A stretch of DNA of 64,000 nucleotides from Ontholestes murinus (taxonomy: Eukaryota > Arthropoda > Insecta > Coleoptera > Staphylinidae): the NCBI GenBank assembly GCA_963969525.1, contig OZ018392.1:35778936-35842935 (forward strand), read 5' to 3'. The position numbers were made by a program, and so were the translations under genes. Shown here piece by piece: positions 21,990 through 33,139 of the stretch. The notes beneath the pieces were generated by a model that did no database searches, was not told the origin of the DNA, and was given only the letters and a program-made list of their open reading frames with translations. How positions within the stretch are numbered: the stretch's first letter is position 1; each line of letters opens with the position of its first letter.

Positions 21990-23402
21990 GATATGCTACA
22001 CGTTTATCAACATATTTTACAAAGAAATTTGGCTTAAAACTAAAATAAACATACTTTCTTTACGCAATATATAATATCATGTAAGTATTTAAAAATTAAA
22101 TTGTAATTTTGTATACGTTTCAAAATAACTAAAATCTATTCATAAAAACAGTAGATCATTAAATGTTGTTCTAAGGGTTTAATTGTCAAAATTATTACTT
22201 CTAACGCTCAATAAATTTTTGAAAGTAGAAAAGCTTCTCTTTATTTTAAATTATAGCTGGATCCATTTGAAAATTGCTATTCAAAATCAAGTTTAATTTA
22301 TTTAATATTAAAAATCCTTCATTTTCAACGAATACTTCTTTCGATATTATTTTGATTTCTTGGACAATGCATGCAGGTATTTTCTAAAATGAATCTGCTT
22401 TTATAAAGATTTGATTGTGTTGCTCACAAAATTTAAACGCGATTTTATGTAACTCAATTGTTTTGAAGGAAGCTCTTGTTTCTTAAGAACTGTTTAACAG
22501 TCTTTAACTGATTTGCATGTCGTTTCGGGAAAGTTGTATATAACCTTATTAAATTCTTCAAAATTGTTCGCATAGTACATTGTAGCATATAGCCTAATTC
22601 CCCATTTTGTTAGCACTGGTTTATGGGGCAGTGAGATATCAGATAATGACTTCTTATCTGATAATTGTACTCACAGAAGAATATAAGAACTATTTTTCCA
22701 TATTTAATTAAATCTACAAATTGAAATATCATTCTTATAGTTTCAGAAATTCGTTTCTATTCATGTGCTAAACTTGTACAATGCACAAAATGCATTATTA
22801 GTAAAATTTTGTAACTTGGTATTGTCTACGGCAAAAATAAGCTTGTCAGTTATCAGTTTTCTTCAATTCTTTTGTATATATCAAAATACTGTTGGTCGGA
22901 TATCTTCATGTTAAACTCATATTATTAAATTAAACAAGTCTGTGGTTTCATCCACACCAAACCACATATAATTATTGTTAATAATATCTTTAATTTTTTG
23001 TATGGTTTCATAGTATCTAAGAGCTACATAATTTTTTCTCGGGAATGCGTATTTCACAATATTTTCCCAAGAAAGATTTAAATGCATTATTTTGTAATTT
23101 TCTTAAAGGGATATTAGAATGTAAAAGTATTTTGCACAAATGTGAATTTAATTGAAGATGATGCTAAAGATTGTGAAATTGTGCTGTTTTGTTAGTTCAG
23201 CTTTGAACTTTTTCAAACGTTCTTGACGTAGTGTTGTTATAACATGTTTTACATACAAGTCTTGACTAGTTAGGATGCAGTTGGGAACTAAAATAAAACT
23301 TACTATTTTTAAACATGCCTTACAAAATAATGTATAATTTTCACTTATTAATTCTGGATAGCCTCTAATTAATTCTTGTATTGTGGTTTTTACCTTTTGC
23401 AT
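21990..23402 (-). pseudogene. hAT transposase, CGGBP1-like type, degraded
   Basis: The 5' end on the minus strand (23402-23148) encodes a zinc-finger-like N-terminus (ELISENYTLFCKACLKIV, then HVITTLRQERLKKFKAELTK). Farther along, 23050-22950 shows FPRKNYVALRYYETI and NNNYMWFGVDETTD, the conserved 'VDETTD' start of the hAT catalytic region. Later blocks are WGIRLYATMYYANNFEEFN (about 22610-22550) and VKDCXXVLKKQELPSKQL. The organisation resembles insect CGG-binding-protein-1-like hAT transposases. Multiple stops and frameshifts show it is dead, although the ends of the transposon look fresh. Confidence 0.7.
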
Positions 23403-24030
23403 TATGGGTTAAATATACATGTGAATTATATAATATAATTTATCTGTGATTCCCCAGGTTAATACGATTCACGCATATAGTAATTTTTGATAAATAAGCA
23501 AAGTTTTTGGAATGTCAATTCAATAGTTTATGAATGCGAGTTTGAATATGAAAATTAACGAAAACGGTAAATATGCGCCAGTCGTCCCATCGGTACTTTT
23601 GCCGAGAGAAGGAAATTGATACGGTTGCAGAACACCTGATTATTAGCTATCACTTAAATTTGTTTACATTTAATACTTACTGGGGCCCCTATTTATTTTT
23701 TAACGACGTTTACATCCGGAATATCATAGGTGTGATTCCTATGAAGCGTTCGTCTGTATTATCTGAATAATGAGACAGTCTATTATATCTACTTATTTAT
23801 GAACGAATCCATTGTAAATTGGTAATTTATACTAATATTTATAAAATTCATTATAATTATTGTATCATATTATGAAGATTTTTAACAATTATGTTGTCAA
23901 AAGACACGAAGAAAATATGTAATACAAATATAATCTATAAATGATGGGATACAGACTTTTACGAAAATTCTCTATATTAGCACATTAATTTAATATCAGC
24001 GTGAAATTATTATTAAATGTTTTTTAAATG
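23403..24030. other. Non-coding 5' part of the hAT element
   Basis: AT-rich sequence between the transposase start and the right subterminal repeats. An open frame of 65 codons at 23573-23770 (+) has no recognisable motif. Confidence 0.4.
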
Positions 24031-24034
24031 TTTA

Positions 24035-24130
24035 AGAAAATGCTCCAAATAAGCATCAAAATCTAAAAAAAGCATAAAAAGTCAAAATAAGCACAAAAAG
24101 TCAAAATAAGCAAAAAAGCCCAAAAAAACT
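24035..24130. repeat. Subterminal AAGCA-type repeats, right
   Basis: Repeated AAATAAGCA, AAAAAGTCAAAATAAGCA units mirror those at the left end of the hAT. Confidence 0.65.
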
Positions 24131-24244
24131 TAGCGCTAAGTAATCACATTCTTCAAGATTCGTATAGATATTAAGAAATTTTTTCGATGCTATTAATATT
24201 ATGGATAAGCATAATGCTAGAAATCCGCTCTCTAGTAATAAGTA

Positions 24245-24369
24245 ATGTAATAATAATCTTTATTTCAAAGTGTCATTTACAAAAATATACAAAATGAAAT
24301 TGCATCAATGTTGTCTTATAGTACCTAACTAATTACATAATTAATACTACAAAAATGTCCTAACACTAA

Positions 24370-24424
<55 letters not shown>

Positions 24425-24760
24425 TACAGATATGGTCACACATGCATATACAAATCTCTGTAAGCACAACCCAAGCTAAGATAGTGAGCGTTCTTTAGGC
24501 TATTTGATCATAATCAAAAAATTCCCTGATGCTATAAGGTTCTATGTTAATTAGATATTCATTTAGTTCCTTTTTGAATATTTCAATTTGGTCTTTTTTC
24601 CTCTTTAGAACTTCCGGTAGGCAATTGAAAAGTTTTATTGCCATATAGTGATTTGTTTTTTCTGTTTTAGCCAGAGAGTGTTTAGGGTATATGAAATTAA
24701 CATTTCGTGTGTTAATAATAATAATGGAATACTCAAACACTACATTTTATTGGTACATTA
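24245..24760 (-). pseudogene. Non-LTR retrotransposon 3' end
   Basis: The minus strand at 24740-24495 encodes the conserved ORF2 C-terminus (YMAIKLFNCLPEVLKRKKD). The 3' UTR ends with TTTGAAATAAAGATTATTA near 24245, a typical polyadenylation/tail region. It is heavily 5'-truncated. The hAT insertion abuts its 3' tail. Confidence 0.75.
24375..24414. repeat. (TA)n microsatellite
   Basis: About 20 TA dinucleotides inside the 3' UTR of the preceding element. Confidence 0.95.
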
Positions 24761-24768
24761 GTGGTAGT

Positions 24769-24950
24769 TCAATAAATAGTCTTCCTCTTTTTAAAACTAT
24801 ATGTTGATGGAATCATTTGCGCGTGGTCATTTTTATCCATTGGTTTGTTTGAATCCTCCTCTTCTCTGGACGTACAGTCTTCCGAATCTTCGTCAACTGC
24901 TTGGTTGGTTTTGTCATTCGATTTCGTTGTAGCATTTTTAATAAGTACCT
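24769..24950 (-). other. Unassigned acidic reading frame
   Basis: The minus strand is open and rich in Asp/Glu/Lys (for example QAVDEDSEDCTSREEEDSN). I cannot assign it. It lies between a palindrome-family copy and the non-LTR 3' end, and may be part of an ORF of an unidentified element. Confidence 0.3.
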
Positions 24951-24958
24951 CCTTGTAT

Positions 24959-25080
24959 AAATTAATAAGCACTAGAAACCTTTCTTTACAAATTTTATTT
25001 AAATTACAGATATATATTTCGGACACAAAGTATTAACATTGATAATGGTCACAAGAAAGGTTTTTAGTGCTTATTAATTT
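24959..25080. repeat. Inverted repeat related to palindromic insertion 4
   Basis: Arms 24959-24986 and 25053-25080 pair over 28 bp with one mismatch and carry the word AAGCACTAnAAACCTTTCTT also found at 51662-51681. Centre words TTTCGGACACAAAGT and GATAATGGTCAC are shared too. The downstream tail ATCTTCACGTAACTCA (25090-25106) equals that at 51868-51883. This is a second, diverged member of the family with incomplete arms. Confidence 0.65.
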
Positions 25081-25099
25081 AATCAAATTTATCTTCACG

Positions 25100-25860
25100 T
25101 AACTCACAAAAAATCAAACTGTCATCAGATGTCATCATTGTAAGTTTGCACCAAGTCTCAAATCAGCAGCGTATAGAAGGCCAATACAAGAGCGCCCAAA
25201 ATAAGCACCAACAATAAAAAAAGAACAAAAAGTAAAGAGTACGCTGAACTCTGATAGTGTTAACGCAGATGTAAACAAAGAAATAAATTAACCCGGTAAA
25301 ATCATACAAGGGTATGATTTTTATTCAATTAGTTAGTTTCTGGTATTGCTGGCAAGATTATAGTTACTCGAGAGTCATATCATCATTTAAAGGTATGTTT
25401 ATACTATGGAATTTTTCCTATATATAACAATTAGTTTTTTTTGTTGCTAATATTCTTCCCACTTAAGTTTCTTAGCGCAGCGAAGAAATGTAAGAAATTT
25501 CTACTGTGAAATTATTATATATTAAACAATTTAAACTATAAGGTTAGGTTATAATCCTAAGGGGCGGCGAAGCTCCTGAGTGTGAAAGAAACACACCATC
25601 TATCGTTATCATTTCCATGCACTTTTTAAAAAATTTAGATTTTTTTGGAATCTACAATGTCCCACCTTCCAAATAAACTAATATTCAGTAACTTTTCTCT
25701 TACGTACCGAATTCTCAAATATTAAATATACACCTGTGGTTATATGTCGGTAAAAGTAATATGATGGCTACATCACCTTTTTTAATATTCTTTTGGTTTC
25801 TAAATTTCAAGATACGCATTTTTTTCTTTTCAATTTAAGTGTAATTGTTTCTATCTGGCC
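25100..25860. other. Intergenic stretch without genes
   Basis: There are A-rich AAGCACCAACAATAAAA words at 25200-25240 and a short GC-richer patch at 25555-25620. Nothing coding that I can support. Confidence 0.35.
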
Positions 25861-25899
25861 TTTGTGAATGGTTTCGATAAGAAACTTATTTTAATAAAG

Positions 25900-26780
25900 A
25901 GATTAAAACTTTAATTTAGAATACAGAAAAACATAAATGGCTTGATTCATGCAACCGCATAAATGACAAAATAGGAGTAAAATTTAAAAAAATATTCAAA
26001 TATATTAAAAAGTATGACCACTCTGCTAATATAAAATACCAAAGTGACGGTTCAAAGCTGACAGGAGATAAACTAAGAGTGAAAGTATTAGCAGAGCAGT
26101 TAGAGAACACCTTTCATATACAGTAACCGTCTGATTCAATTCTTCTGACAAAAGCACCGTGCCCTCTCTGTCTGTCGATTCAATAGACGAAACAGATTAA
26201 TACGTACAACTGCACTCTGGTATATATTATTTTCCTGGCCTTATTATTACAATCTGCGCCCCTAAACATGACATTGATACTTCACTCGTACGCAGCTACG
26301 ATCTCTTTATACACCTTCCAGTAAAAGGTAAACTTTTCGAAACGCTTTTTAAACGAAAATTCATTAAATCATCCAACATTCACATCCCAGAATACCAGTG
26401 TGATTTCCTACCCCAACAAACAATCATTCATCTATTTAACCTAACCTCTAATATACAAACCAAAAATCCGAGGATTATTAATTGGCCGATAAGATTTATA
26501 AACTTTTATATCCTATTCAGCCAAACGTAGCCAAAAGGTTGGCTGTGCAAACCCTCGCCCAATTAAGCCGCTCCATATTTTCTCAAATGAGCTTCATTAT
26601 AAATTCACCTAGGTAGCTCATATCTTCCAACGTATACGTGATCTAAGACTAAAATTTTCCACCAGTCCTTCTAATGTATCTCTTGTCCCAACCCAGTATA
26701 AATTCTTTCAATCATCCTACATCAATTTATTAATTCGAATCATCCAGATAGTTAACTAAATTTTTGTACATATAAATTAG
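25900..26780 (+). pseudogene. Non-LTR RT fragment (Jockey-like), badly decayed
   Basis: From 25918 the plus strand reads NTEKHKWLDSCNRIN, then IFKYIKKYDHSANIKYQ, a pre-RT segment. Around 26330-26460 it reads KLFETLFKRKFIKSSN, IPEYQCDFLPQQTIIHLFN and LTSNIQT. The last two motifs are shared with the minus-strand copy at 33690-34340, so the two belong to one family. A C-terminal piece (FQRIRDLRLKF) lies near 26630. Stops and frame changes are frequent and the palm is gone. Confidence 0.65.
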
Positions 26781-26787
26781 ATAATAA

Positions 26788-26915
26788 AATTTACATCGTT
26801 GTAGAAAATTAACTAATAATTTTATAATACGAAAACATTATGTAAATCTACAACAATGAGTCTTACTAAGAATACAAAACAAATTACTTATTAAAACAAT
26901 TACTTCTCTGGCTAA
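26788..26915 (-). mobile_element. Terminal fragment of the TA-targeting DDE transposon (or MITE derivative)
   Basis: Its last 70 bp are the reverse complement of the TIR region at 15818-15890 (ending CTTCTCTGGCTAA before a TA at 26916). At the other end ATCGTTGTAGA forms a partial inverted match with TCTACAACAATG, as in a deletion derivative. Confidence 0.65.
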
Positions 26916-27436
26916 TACCTTGACAGATATTGAATCATAATAATAATAATAATATTTATTTGCGTTAATGACTAAGTCTTACACACACGAAATTGTTCAT
27001 TTACATAAAAATCAATTTCGTATAAACACATTTGGAAAAATAGAATTACATACAAATATAGCGCAAAGTTGAACAAGATCAAATATCAATCATTGTGGTT
27101 TCATATTTTAATAGGAATAAATATATGAACTAACAATATAAACATTAAAATATACAGTACAATAAATATGAGTTAATAAATTATAAAGACGAAAAATTAT
27201 ACACATTAAAACCTTCATAGGCTAAAAGAACTAACTTATAACAATAAAATGAATATTAAAATAGGCGATAAAAGTAAAGTATATATAAAAAAACAATGAA
27301 TGAATGAAATAAATATAAATATAAATAAATAAGAAATAAAATTACTAAATAAAATGCATGTTATAAAAATAAAACTATACTGTCACCATTTAAAAAAATT
27401 CAATTGAGTAAAACGCATGTAAGAGCAAATATGATT

Positions 27437-30369
27437 TTAGTTTGCCTTTAAATTCCTTAAAAGAAAGATTCCTAGTTTGTTCCGATAATTTATTTTAAAA
27501 AAATATTTCCATAATATATTATTCCATTTTCGGACTTTCCAAAGTTGAAAATGGTAAAGATAGTTTTTATTTCGTGTCATATGACAATGGTGGCTATGTG
27601 TTTTGAAATCATCTTGATGCTTTTTGATATAGCATAAACAATCTAGAATAAATAAGGAAGGAAACGTTAATATACGATTGTCTTTAAATTGTTCTTTGCA
27701 GTAATGTGTGTAACCAATACCACAGATTACACGCAAAACACGTCTCTGAAGTTTGAAGACTCTGTGGCGTATAGTAGAGTGACCCCAAACAAGGATACCA
27801 TATCGCAAGTGTGATTCAACTAATGCAAAATATGCTGTCCGTAGAGTTGTTAATGGTACCCGAGAGACTAAATTCCGGAAGCAGTATATATTTCTCGAAA
27901 TAGTTCCACAGATAACATTACCATGAGACTTCCATGATAGAGCAGCATCTATATGTATCACCAGAAAACAGATGGATATATTGTCGTTACCATTTGTTCC
28001 TTTAAAAATTATCTGTTTTGTTTTAGAGTCATTAAGATGAAGTTTATTAGACTTACACCAAGTATTTGGTACTTTTAACGATGATGTATGTTTCTGTAAG
28101 CATGACTCTAACGATATTTCAGTATTCAAAATTGTTGTGTCATCAGCAAATAATATTACATGTGTATTTTCAAAATAGTTCATTAATGTAAATTAGGAAT
28201 AAAATCGGCCCCAATATCGATCCTTGTGGGACACCGAAAGATATATCTAAAGGTGTAGATGTGTGTTGACTAAAATTAATCACCTGTTTCCTATTAGATA
28301 AATATGATGCAATAAGCCTTATACTTAATCGCAATCGAAGGCTTTGGTGAAGTCCAGAAATGATTATACACAATGAGTTTTGTTTTCAAAACTCTAATTT
28401 ACTATTTCGGTAAGATCAATCAGGGTATCCAACGTCGATCGACCCGAACGAAAACTAAAGTGATTCTGAGAAAACAGGTTATTGAATTCAAAGTATTCAA
28501 CGATGTGGGTATTTAGGATAGTTTCGACAATTTTTGAAAAATATGGTAGTAATAAAATGGGTCGAAAATTATTTATTTTATTTATATCACCTTTTTTAAA
28601 CACAGGAACTACCTTAGCAAATTTAAGAACATCAGGAAATTCTCCTGAAGTTATAATTTTGTTAATTAAGATAGTTAATTGTATAACCAGAGTGTTTAGG
28701 ATACATTTTAATATGTCAGCATTGATACCATAAATATCCCTTGATTTACTACATTTTAATGCCTTTATTGCATCCCGAACTGTATTGTATCCAACGTCTT
28801 TAAAAGAAAACTGTAAATTAAAATTACTTTCAATTTTTAGATATTCAATATTATTTTCAGACTGCAGGTTGTTTTGAAGGGCATTCGCAACACTGATGAA
28901 AAATGAATTAAATTCATCACAAGTAATTTTGTGATCCATTATATTCGATGAAGGTATATGCATTGTCTGATTTATGGTTGACCATATACCCTTAGATTTA
29001 TTTTTAGTGCTATTGATGAAATTACTATTAGATCTTTTAATTTGCTCATTTATAGCCATTTTATATATTTGACTATAATCATCACACATGCCTTTTCGTT
29101 TTTATTGATGGATGCAAGCTATAATCTTCATTCAGTAATTTAAAAATCTCACGCATGCTCTTAACCTCGAAGTTAAACCATTTAATGTTACTATTTTTTC
29201 TATTAGATGTAATTACTTTTATTGGAAATGATAAATTTATTAATATGGTTAGTTCGTCTATCAAATATTTCCATTTATCCTGTAGGCTTAGTAGGTCATG
29301 TGTGAATAAATTCGAAGTTCATATTACAAACATGACATAACAAATCTAATTGAAGTCCTGTTCTCAGAGGAAAACAAGCCAAACTCGGCAAGATAATGGT
29401 GGATCAAACCTCTACCAAAGGTACCCTATGTGGTAACAGTGTTATTGAAGTAACAGTAGGCAAGAGTGGAAGATCATATTATTATGAACTCAAGCCATTC
29501 CATGTGCAATCAAAATTTTTGTAAGAAATGTTTATAATATATATTTGAATTTTATTATGTAAGTACAATGGATAAAATAAATACAATATACAATATACTT
29601 GCATAATTGTAGAAGTTAAATTTTTCCTCCGTTTTAAAAGGTCTAGATATAATTTTAGATACACGAGAAATTATAGAGGAGCTTTGTAATGTTACAATTA
29701 TTCCTAAATGGTCTAATAGTGAAGTATCAAGACTATTAACAGATATATTATTTTCACATATATTTGTAAATATATTAACTATGAATTTCCCAAATTGTGT
29801 ATTAAAAAATACTAATTTATTCAATTTGTAACTGTGTAAGCAGTCCAATACCCAAGTATTATTCAAGTCGTAGTGAACATTAAAATCACCAGTCAATATT
29901 ACATTATTTGATTGATATTTGATTCTATCCAGAAATGACATTAAAATATTTATAAACGTACTAAAGTTACCTGACGGCGAACGATAAACACAAATAACAT
30001 ACGAGTTTATTTCACGAACAAATACACACGACAATTCACAGACTTTTTCGACTCTGAGTTGATAACAAATATCGTCGTAGACATCCACATTCATATCAAC
30101 ATCTATATAAATTAGAGAACCACCATGGCTGTTGCTCTCTCTTGTAAAATATGATTTTGTATGCAGATTATTTAATTTAGATACTCTGCACTCATCTCCG
30201 GTAAGCCAGTGTTCAGAAACTGCTACAACACTTAAATGGTTATCAATTATGAATGATTCTAGTTCAGATATTTTGTTTCTAGCGTTTATTTATACGGTGA
30301 CTCTGGTTTGTACACGTAGATTGATCTGTCAGACATTATTTGGTGTAAGTAATCCCAGTTGAACCTCCA
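27437..30369 (-). pseudogene. ORF2: AP endonuclease and reverse transcriptase
   Basis: The endonuclease starts near 30369 (KISELESFIIDNHLSVVAVS, then HGGSLIYIDVDMN) and contains VILTGDFNVHYD near 29895. The linker (29264-28700) includes IKWFNFEVKSMREIFKLL. RT blocks are KVVPVFKKGDINKINNFRPI near 28590, SQNHFSFRSGRSTLDTL near 28430, and FLDFTKAFDCD near 28350. A deletion of roughly 25 residues follows. The remaining blocks are VPQGSILGPILFLIYI (28230-28190) and the palm LFADDTTIL near 28150. The C-terminal region RYGILVWGHSTIRHRVFKLQ ends at 27437. Known role: target-primed reverse transcription. Frameshifts near 28180, 28380 and 29090 and the 29.4-kb insert disable it. Confidence 0.85.
29345..29535 (+). 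other. Foreign insert inside ORF2, open on the plus strand
   Basis: About 190 bp interrupt the endonuclease-RT linker. On the plus strand they read as one open frame (KLGKIMVDQTSTKGTLCGNS, then VIEVTVGKSGRSYYYELKPF). An acceptor-like TTCTCAG precedes it. It is not RT sequence, and I cannot name the source. It may be a fragment of another element or a captured exon. Confidence 0.35.
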
Positions 30370-30960
30370 TGATTGAAAAAAAACGCCTTACTTTAATTTC
30401 TTCGGGCCAAAAATCTTCGGTCATTAAGATATTTGCCTTAGATCGCGATACATCCTTTACAGGAGCCTTATTTTAAGCCTCAGGTTCACGAACAGAGGTG
30501 TCGCCTCTGGGTTTTAGTGTAGTCACAGGAATCTGTGTAATCTCTCTGTTAGATTTATAACAGATGTCATAACCTCCGTTGTTTACATTACGATTTTCTA
30601 AATTTTTAATTTTAAACTTAAGAAAATCATTTTCTTTAAGAATGCGGTTTTTGTCTTCCATTTCAGCAATTAATTTATTTAAAAGTTCTACTTGCCCTTT
30701 TAAATACACATTTTCCTTGGCCAGTACTTCATTAACCTCAACCTCTGATGGGAATCACTGCAAATGAGTCGTGTTGAATCTATAGGTTTCAGTCCTTTAT
30801 TCTTAACTCTTATGGAACGTTTCCACATTTCACACACACTAATACTTTACACTGAGTATCGGTACAACAAGTTAAAAAGTTTATTTCGTCGAACAAACTA
30901 GTTACCCTTGCAATCTTTTCTAATCTTGAACAAAAGTACAAAAGCAATTTGTGTGTTACA
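30370..30960 (-). pseudogene. ORF1 with coiled-coil, N-terminal finger decayed
   Basis: The minus strand at 30709-30473 encodes a heptad-like segment (YLKGQVELLNKLIAEMEDKN, then LKENDFLKFKIKNLENRN), close in pattern to ORF1 at 57289. A C-terminal piece, SKANILMTEDFWPEEIKVRR, lies at 30450-30390. Upstream (30900-30800) a Cys-rich word, CVKCGN, suggests a residual zinc finger. Known role: RNA binding and RNP formation. Confidence 0.6.
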
Positions 30961-31139
30961 AATAGCACAGCTATAAAAATATTTCTGTTAAACTAAAAAT
31001 AATAATTAAATTTACGTTAAAAGGTTTGTGAATAAAAATGGAGAGAAAAATTATTTACTAGAAATGAATTTAAGCTGATTTAGTTATATTAGACCAGTAA
31101 AAGTAATTAAATAATCTAACAATTAAGTTTTTAAACATC

Positions 31140-31205
31140 GGCAGACAGGTGTTTCGATTTGTCGACCTTATCAGGTCAGCTTTATTATAAAATTGATTTT
31201 AAAAG
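31140..31205 (-). ncRNA. Hammerhead-like relic
   Basis: On the minus strand CCTGATAAGGTCGACAAATC is followed by GAAACACCTGTC. The core would be CTGATAA (one change from CUGANGA), stem II is weak, and stem III is AC/GT around ACCT with a C at the cleavage position. The pattern is the Penelope-type terminal repeat motif; stem I is not evident. Confidence 0.4.
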
Positions 31206-31214
31206 CAAGTAGAA

Positions 31215-32240
31215 ACATTTAATAAAATAATAATACAAAATTAAAAACTTACTCTGACGCAATAATGAAATTTAACGGACTAATGGTCCAAATGTATACC
31301 TGAGACTGATTAGTGAATTCTACAGAAATAATTACGTTCTGTATTAACCCACAATGTCTGCAGATTCAACATTATTCAACAAAACTAAACTTTTATATTA
31401 AAACAGCTTGAAATTTTACGAATAACGAAAATTTTTACTTTAGTGGGAAAAATAAACTATTAAAAACTATTTAAAATTGTACACCTTATCTGTTTTAACA
31501 TTTGATATATGTTTTATTTTGCATTTTGTTTAAAAACTTTATATATAAGTCTTCAATTGTATTACTATTTTAAATAATTTTGAATATACCATCTTAACTT
31601 CCAATCTCAAAACAAAGCACCTTGAAAATTACGTGTCCGCGGTGGTTTTTCTTCAGATAAAAAAGGCATTTGACTAGATGTGGAATCGAGATCTGTTTTA
31701 CATTAAATATTACTCTTTGTCAACAAATTGTATAAATCAATTAAAGCCATCAAATAGTTTTAAGTTAATTAAAAACTTTTTAAAGTTTTCATATTTTATC
31801 TATCACAAAGAATTTTAAAACTGATTACACCTAATTGTTACTTTCATGTTAGCTACAATATTTCTCAAGTTATACTTGACCTACCAATTTTTCCCTATTC
31901 GAATTAAATAGTTTTATGTTAATTAGCTTATCTTATAATTAATATTATCTAATGAATTATAATACATATTTAACTATTCATTCATTCTTTTAATCTTTAA
32001 CACCAACAAGATATTTGTATAATAACTCTAAAAATTATATTACTTTAAAAGGACTGACATTATTAGGTTTAATAAATATTTTGAATTAATAAAATTTATG
32101 TAGTAACGAAATACATAATGAAATAATGAATAGCGCCAAGGGATACTGAATGAAACAAACTCAGCGTATAAATCAAAAGAGCATACATAACTAGTGCAAA
32201 TAAAATTCATTAATTAGCCATACACAAAAAAATAACCGAG
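31215..32240. other. AT-rich stretch, nothing recognised
   Basis: No coding or structured feature that I can support. Confidence 0.4.
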
Positions 32241-32720
32241 TCAGCATAAATCCGCACATTTTTCACACCACTGCGCAAGCAGTATGTTATTTACAACCAC
32301 GCCCACCACCAGACGCAAATAAGCCCTTTATTTAACACAAAATAATGTCGAAAATTAAATCTCCATCTCATTATGCGCCCCTCTTCTTATCCCACCCTTA
32401 CATACCGGCCGGGTAATTAATACATCCCTCGGTACTCGCATACATTATTTATTAAGCTAAATATACTTTTGCTTTCAGCGAATTTATTATCCATACTCGG
32501 GGAATTAGGTCACGCCACATGCAAATTTTTCAGACTTAATAAATATCAACACTCCATTAATTCTCCGCCACTTTTCAGTCTCTCGCTAACACGCAGAGAC
32601 CGATAAAGATGGAAAATAACGTACGGGAGTTTTAATTAGGTGTAGCGAAAAGTAAACAATTATAAAACTTTATGTGGAACTGGACGTAATTGAATTCGAC
32701 GGTGGGTTAATTTCTTTTTA
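32240..32720. other. Moderate-GC unique island, candidate conserved non-coding DNA
   Basis: It contains ATGCAAAT (octamer-type, near 32519), several TAATTAA/TTATTTATTAAG words, and CG-rich words (CCGGCCGGGTAATTAATAC). No repeat family or coding frame. It resembles 2940-3280 and 12180-12420 in texture. A regulatory reading is inference. Confidence 0.35.
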
Positions 32721-33010
32721 TAAATATTCGACCATGTTGTTTATTTCATTTAATTCGCTCAACAAAAACAAATGGTTTCATTGTGTACAAATGAAATGAA
32801 ATTTACTGAACTAAAATGTTTGTAAAAATAAATTCATTGTTTATTAATTGGTATAGAGTTTAATCATTTAAAGGTCGATTAAAAAAAATAATATTTTTAT
32901 TATTATTATTTTATAATTAAAAGATGAACTGAGACCTAAATTGTTTGATTACAATATTAAATGAAAATATTATTATTATATTATTACTTGAACTTATTAA
33001 AAATTCATGT

Positions 33011-33135
33011 TATATCTAATTAATAATAAGTGGTTTTATTTTCAAATTTTTATTCAACTCACTAAAATTATTTCGCCAGACTTCTTCAAACAAAATTTTG
33101 AAAATCAGCCACTTATTAATTATTAATTAGATATA
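33011..33135 (-). repeat. Inverted repeat with hammerhead-like centre
   Basis: Arms 33011-33050 and 33092-33135 pair imperfectly over about 40 bp. On the minus strand the centre reads TTTGAAGAAGTCTGGCGAAA followed by TAATTTTAGTGAG. This aligns in order with the motif of insertion 1 (CTGAAGAAG, GCGAAA, AATTGTAGTGA). It is an older relative with a decayed core. Confidence 0.55.
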
Positions 33136-33139
33136 TTAT

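Larger units (their letters stand above)
21770..24234 (-). mobile_element. hAT DNA transposon, complete ends
   Basis: The perfect 12-bp terminal inverted repeats are TAGAGAGCGGAT (21770-21781) and its complement (24223-24234). They match the hAT terminal consensus (YARNG). GTAATAAG is duplicated at 21762-21769 and 24235-24242, the 8-bp target duplication typical of hAT. Subterminal A-rich GCATAAAAA arrays lie at both ends. The transposase is on the minus strand and is degraded. The element landed at the junction of two older non-LTR copies. Confidence 0.9.
26936..31000 (-). mobile_element. Non-LTR retrotransposon, nearly full-length but inactive
   Basis: The element reads 3' to 5' along the window. 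A (TAA)n-type tail at 26936-26955 is followed by the 3' UTR, ORF2 (RT, linker, endonuclease) and ORF1 up to about 30960. The order ORF1, AP endonuclease, RT, with no RNase H, is that of the Jockey/CR1 group. Frame breaks at several points and a foreign insert near 29340-29540 make it inactive. It is similar in plan to 57180-61311. Confidence 0.85.

Noticed and set aside
24235..24260. GTAATAAG as part of the non-LTR tail
   Set aside because: It occurs exactly at both hAT ends, so it is better explained as the hAT target duplication.
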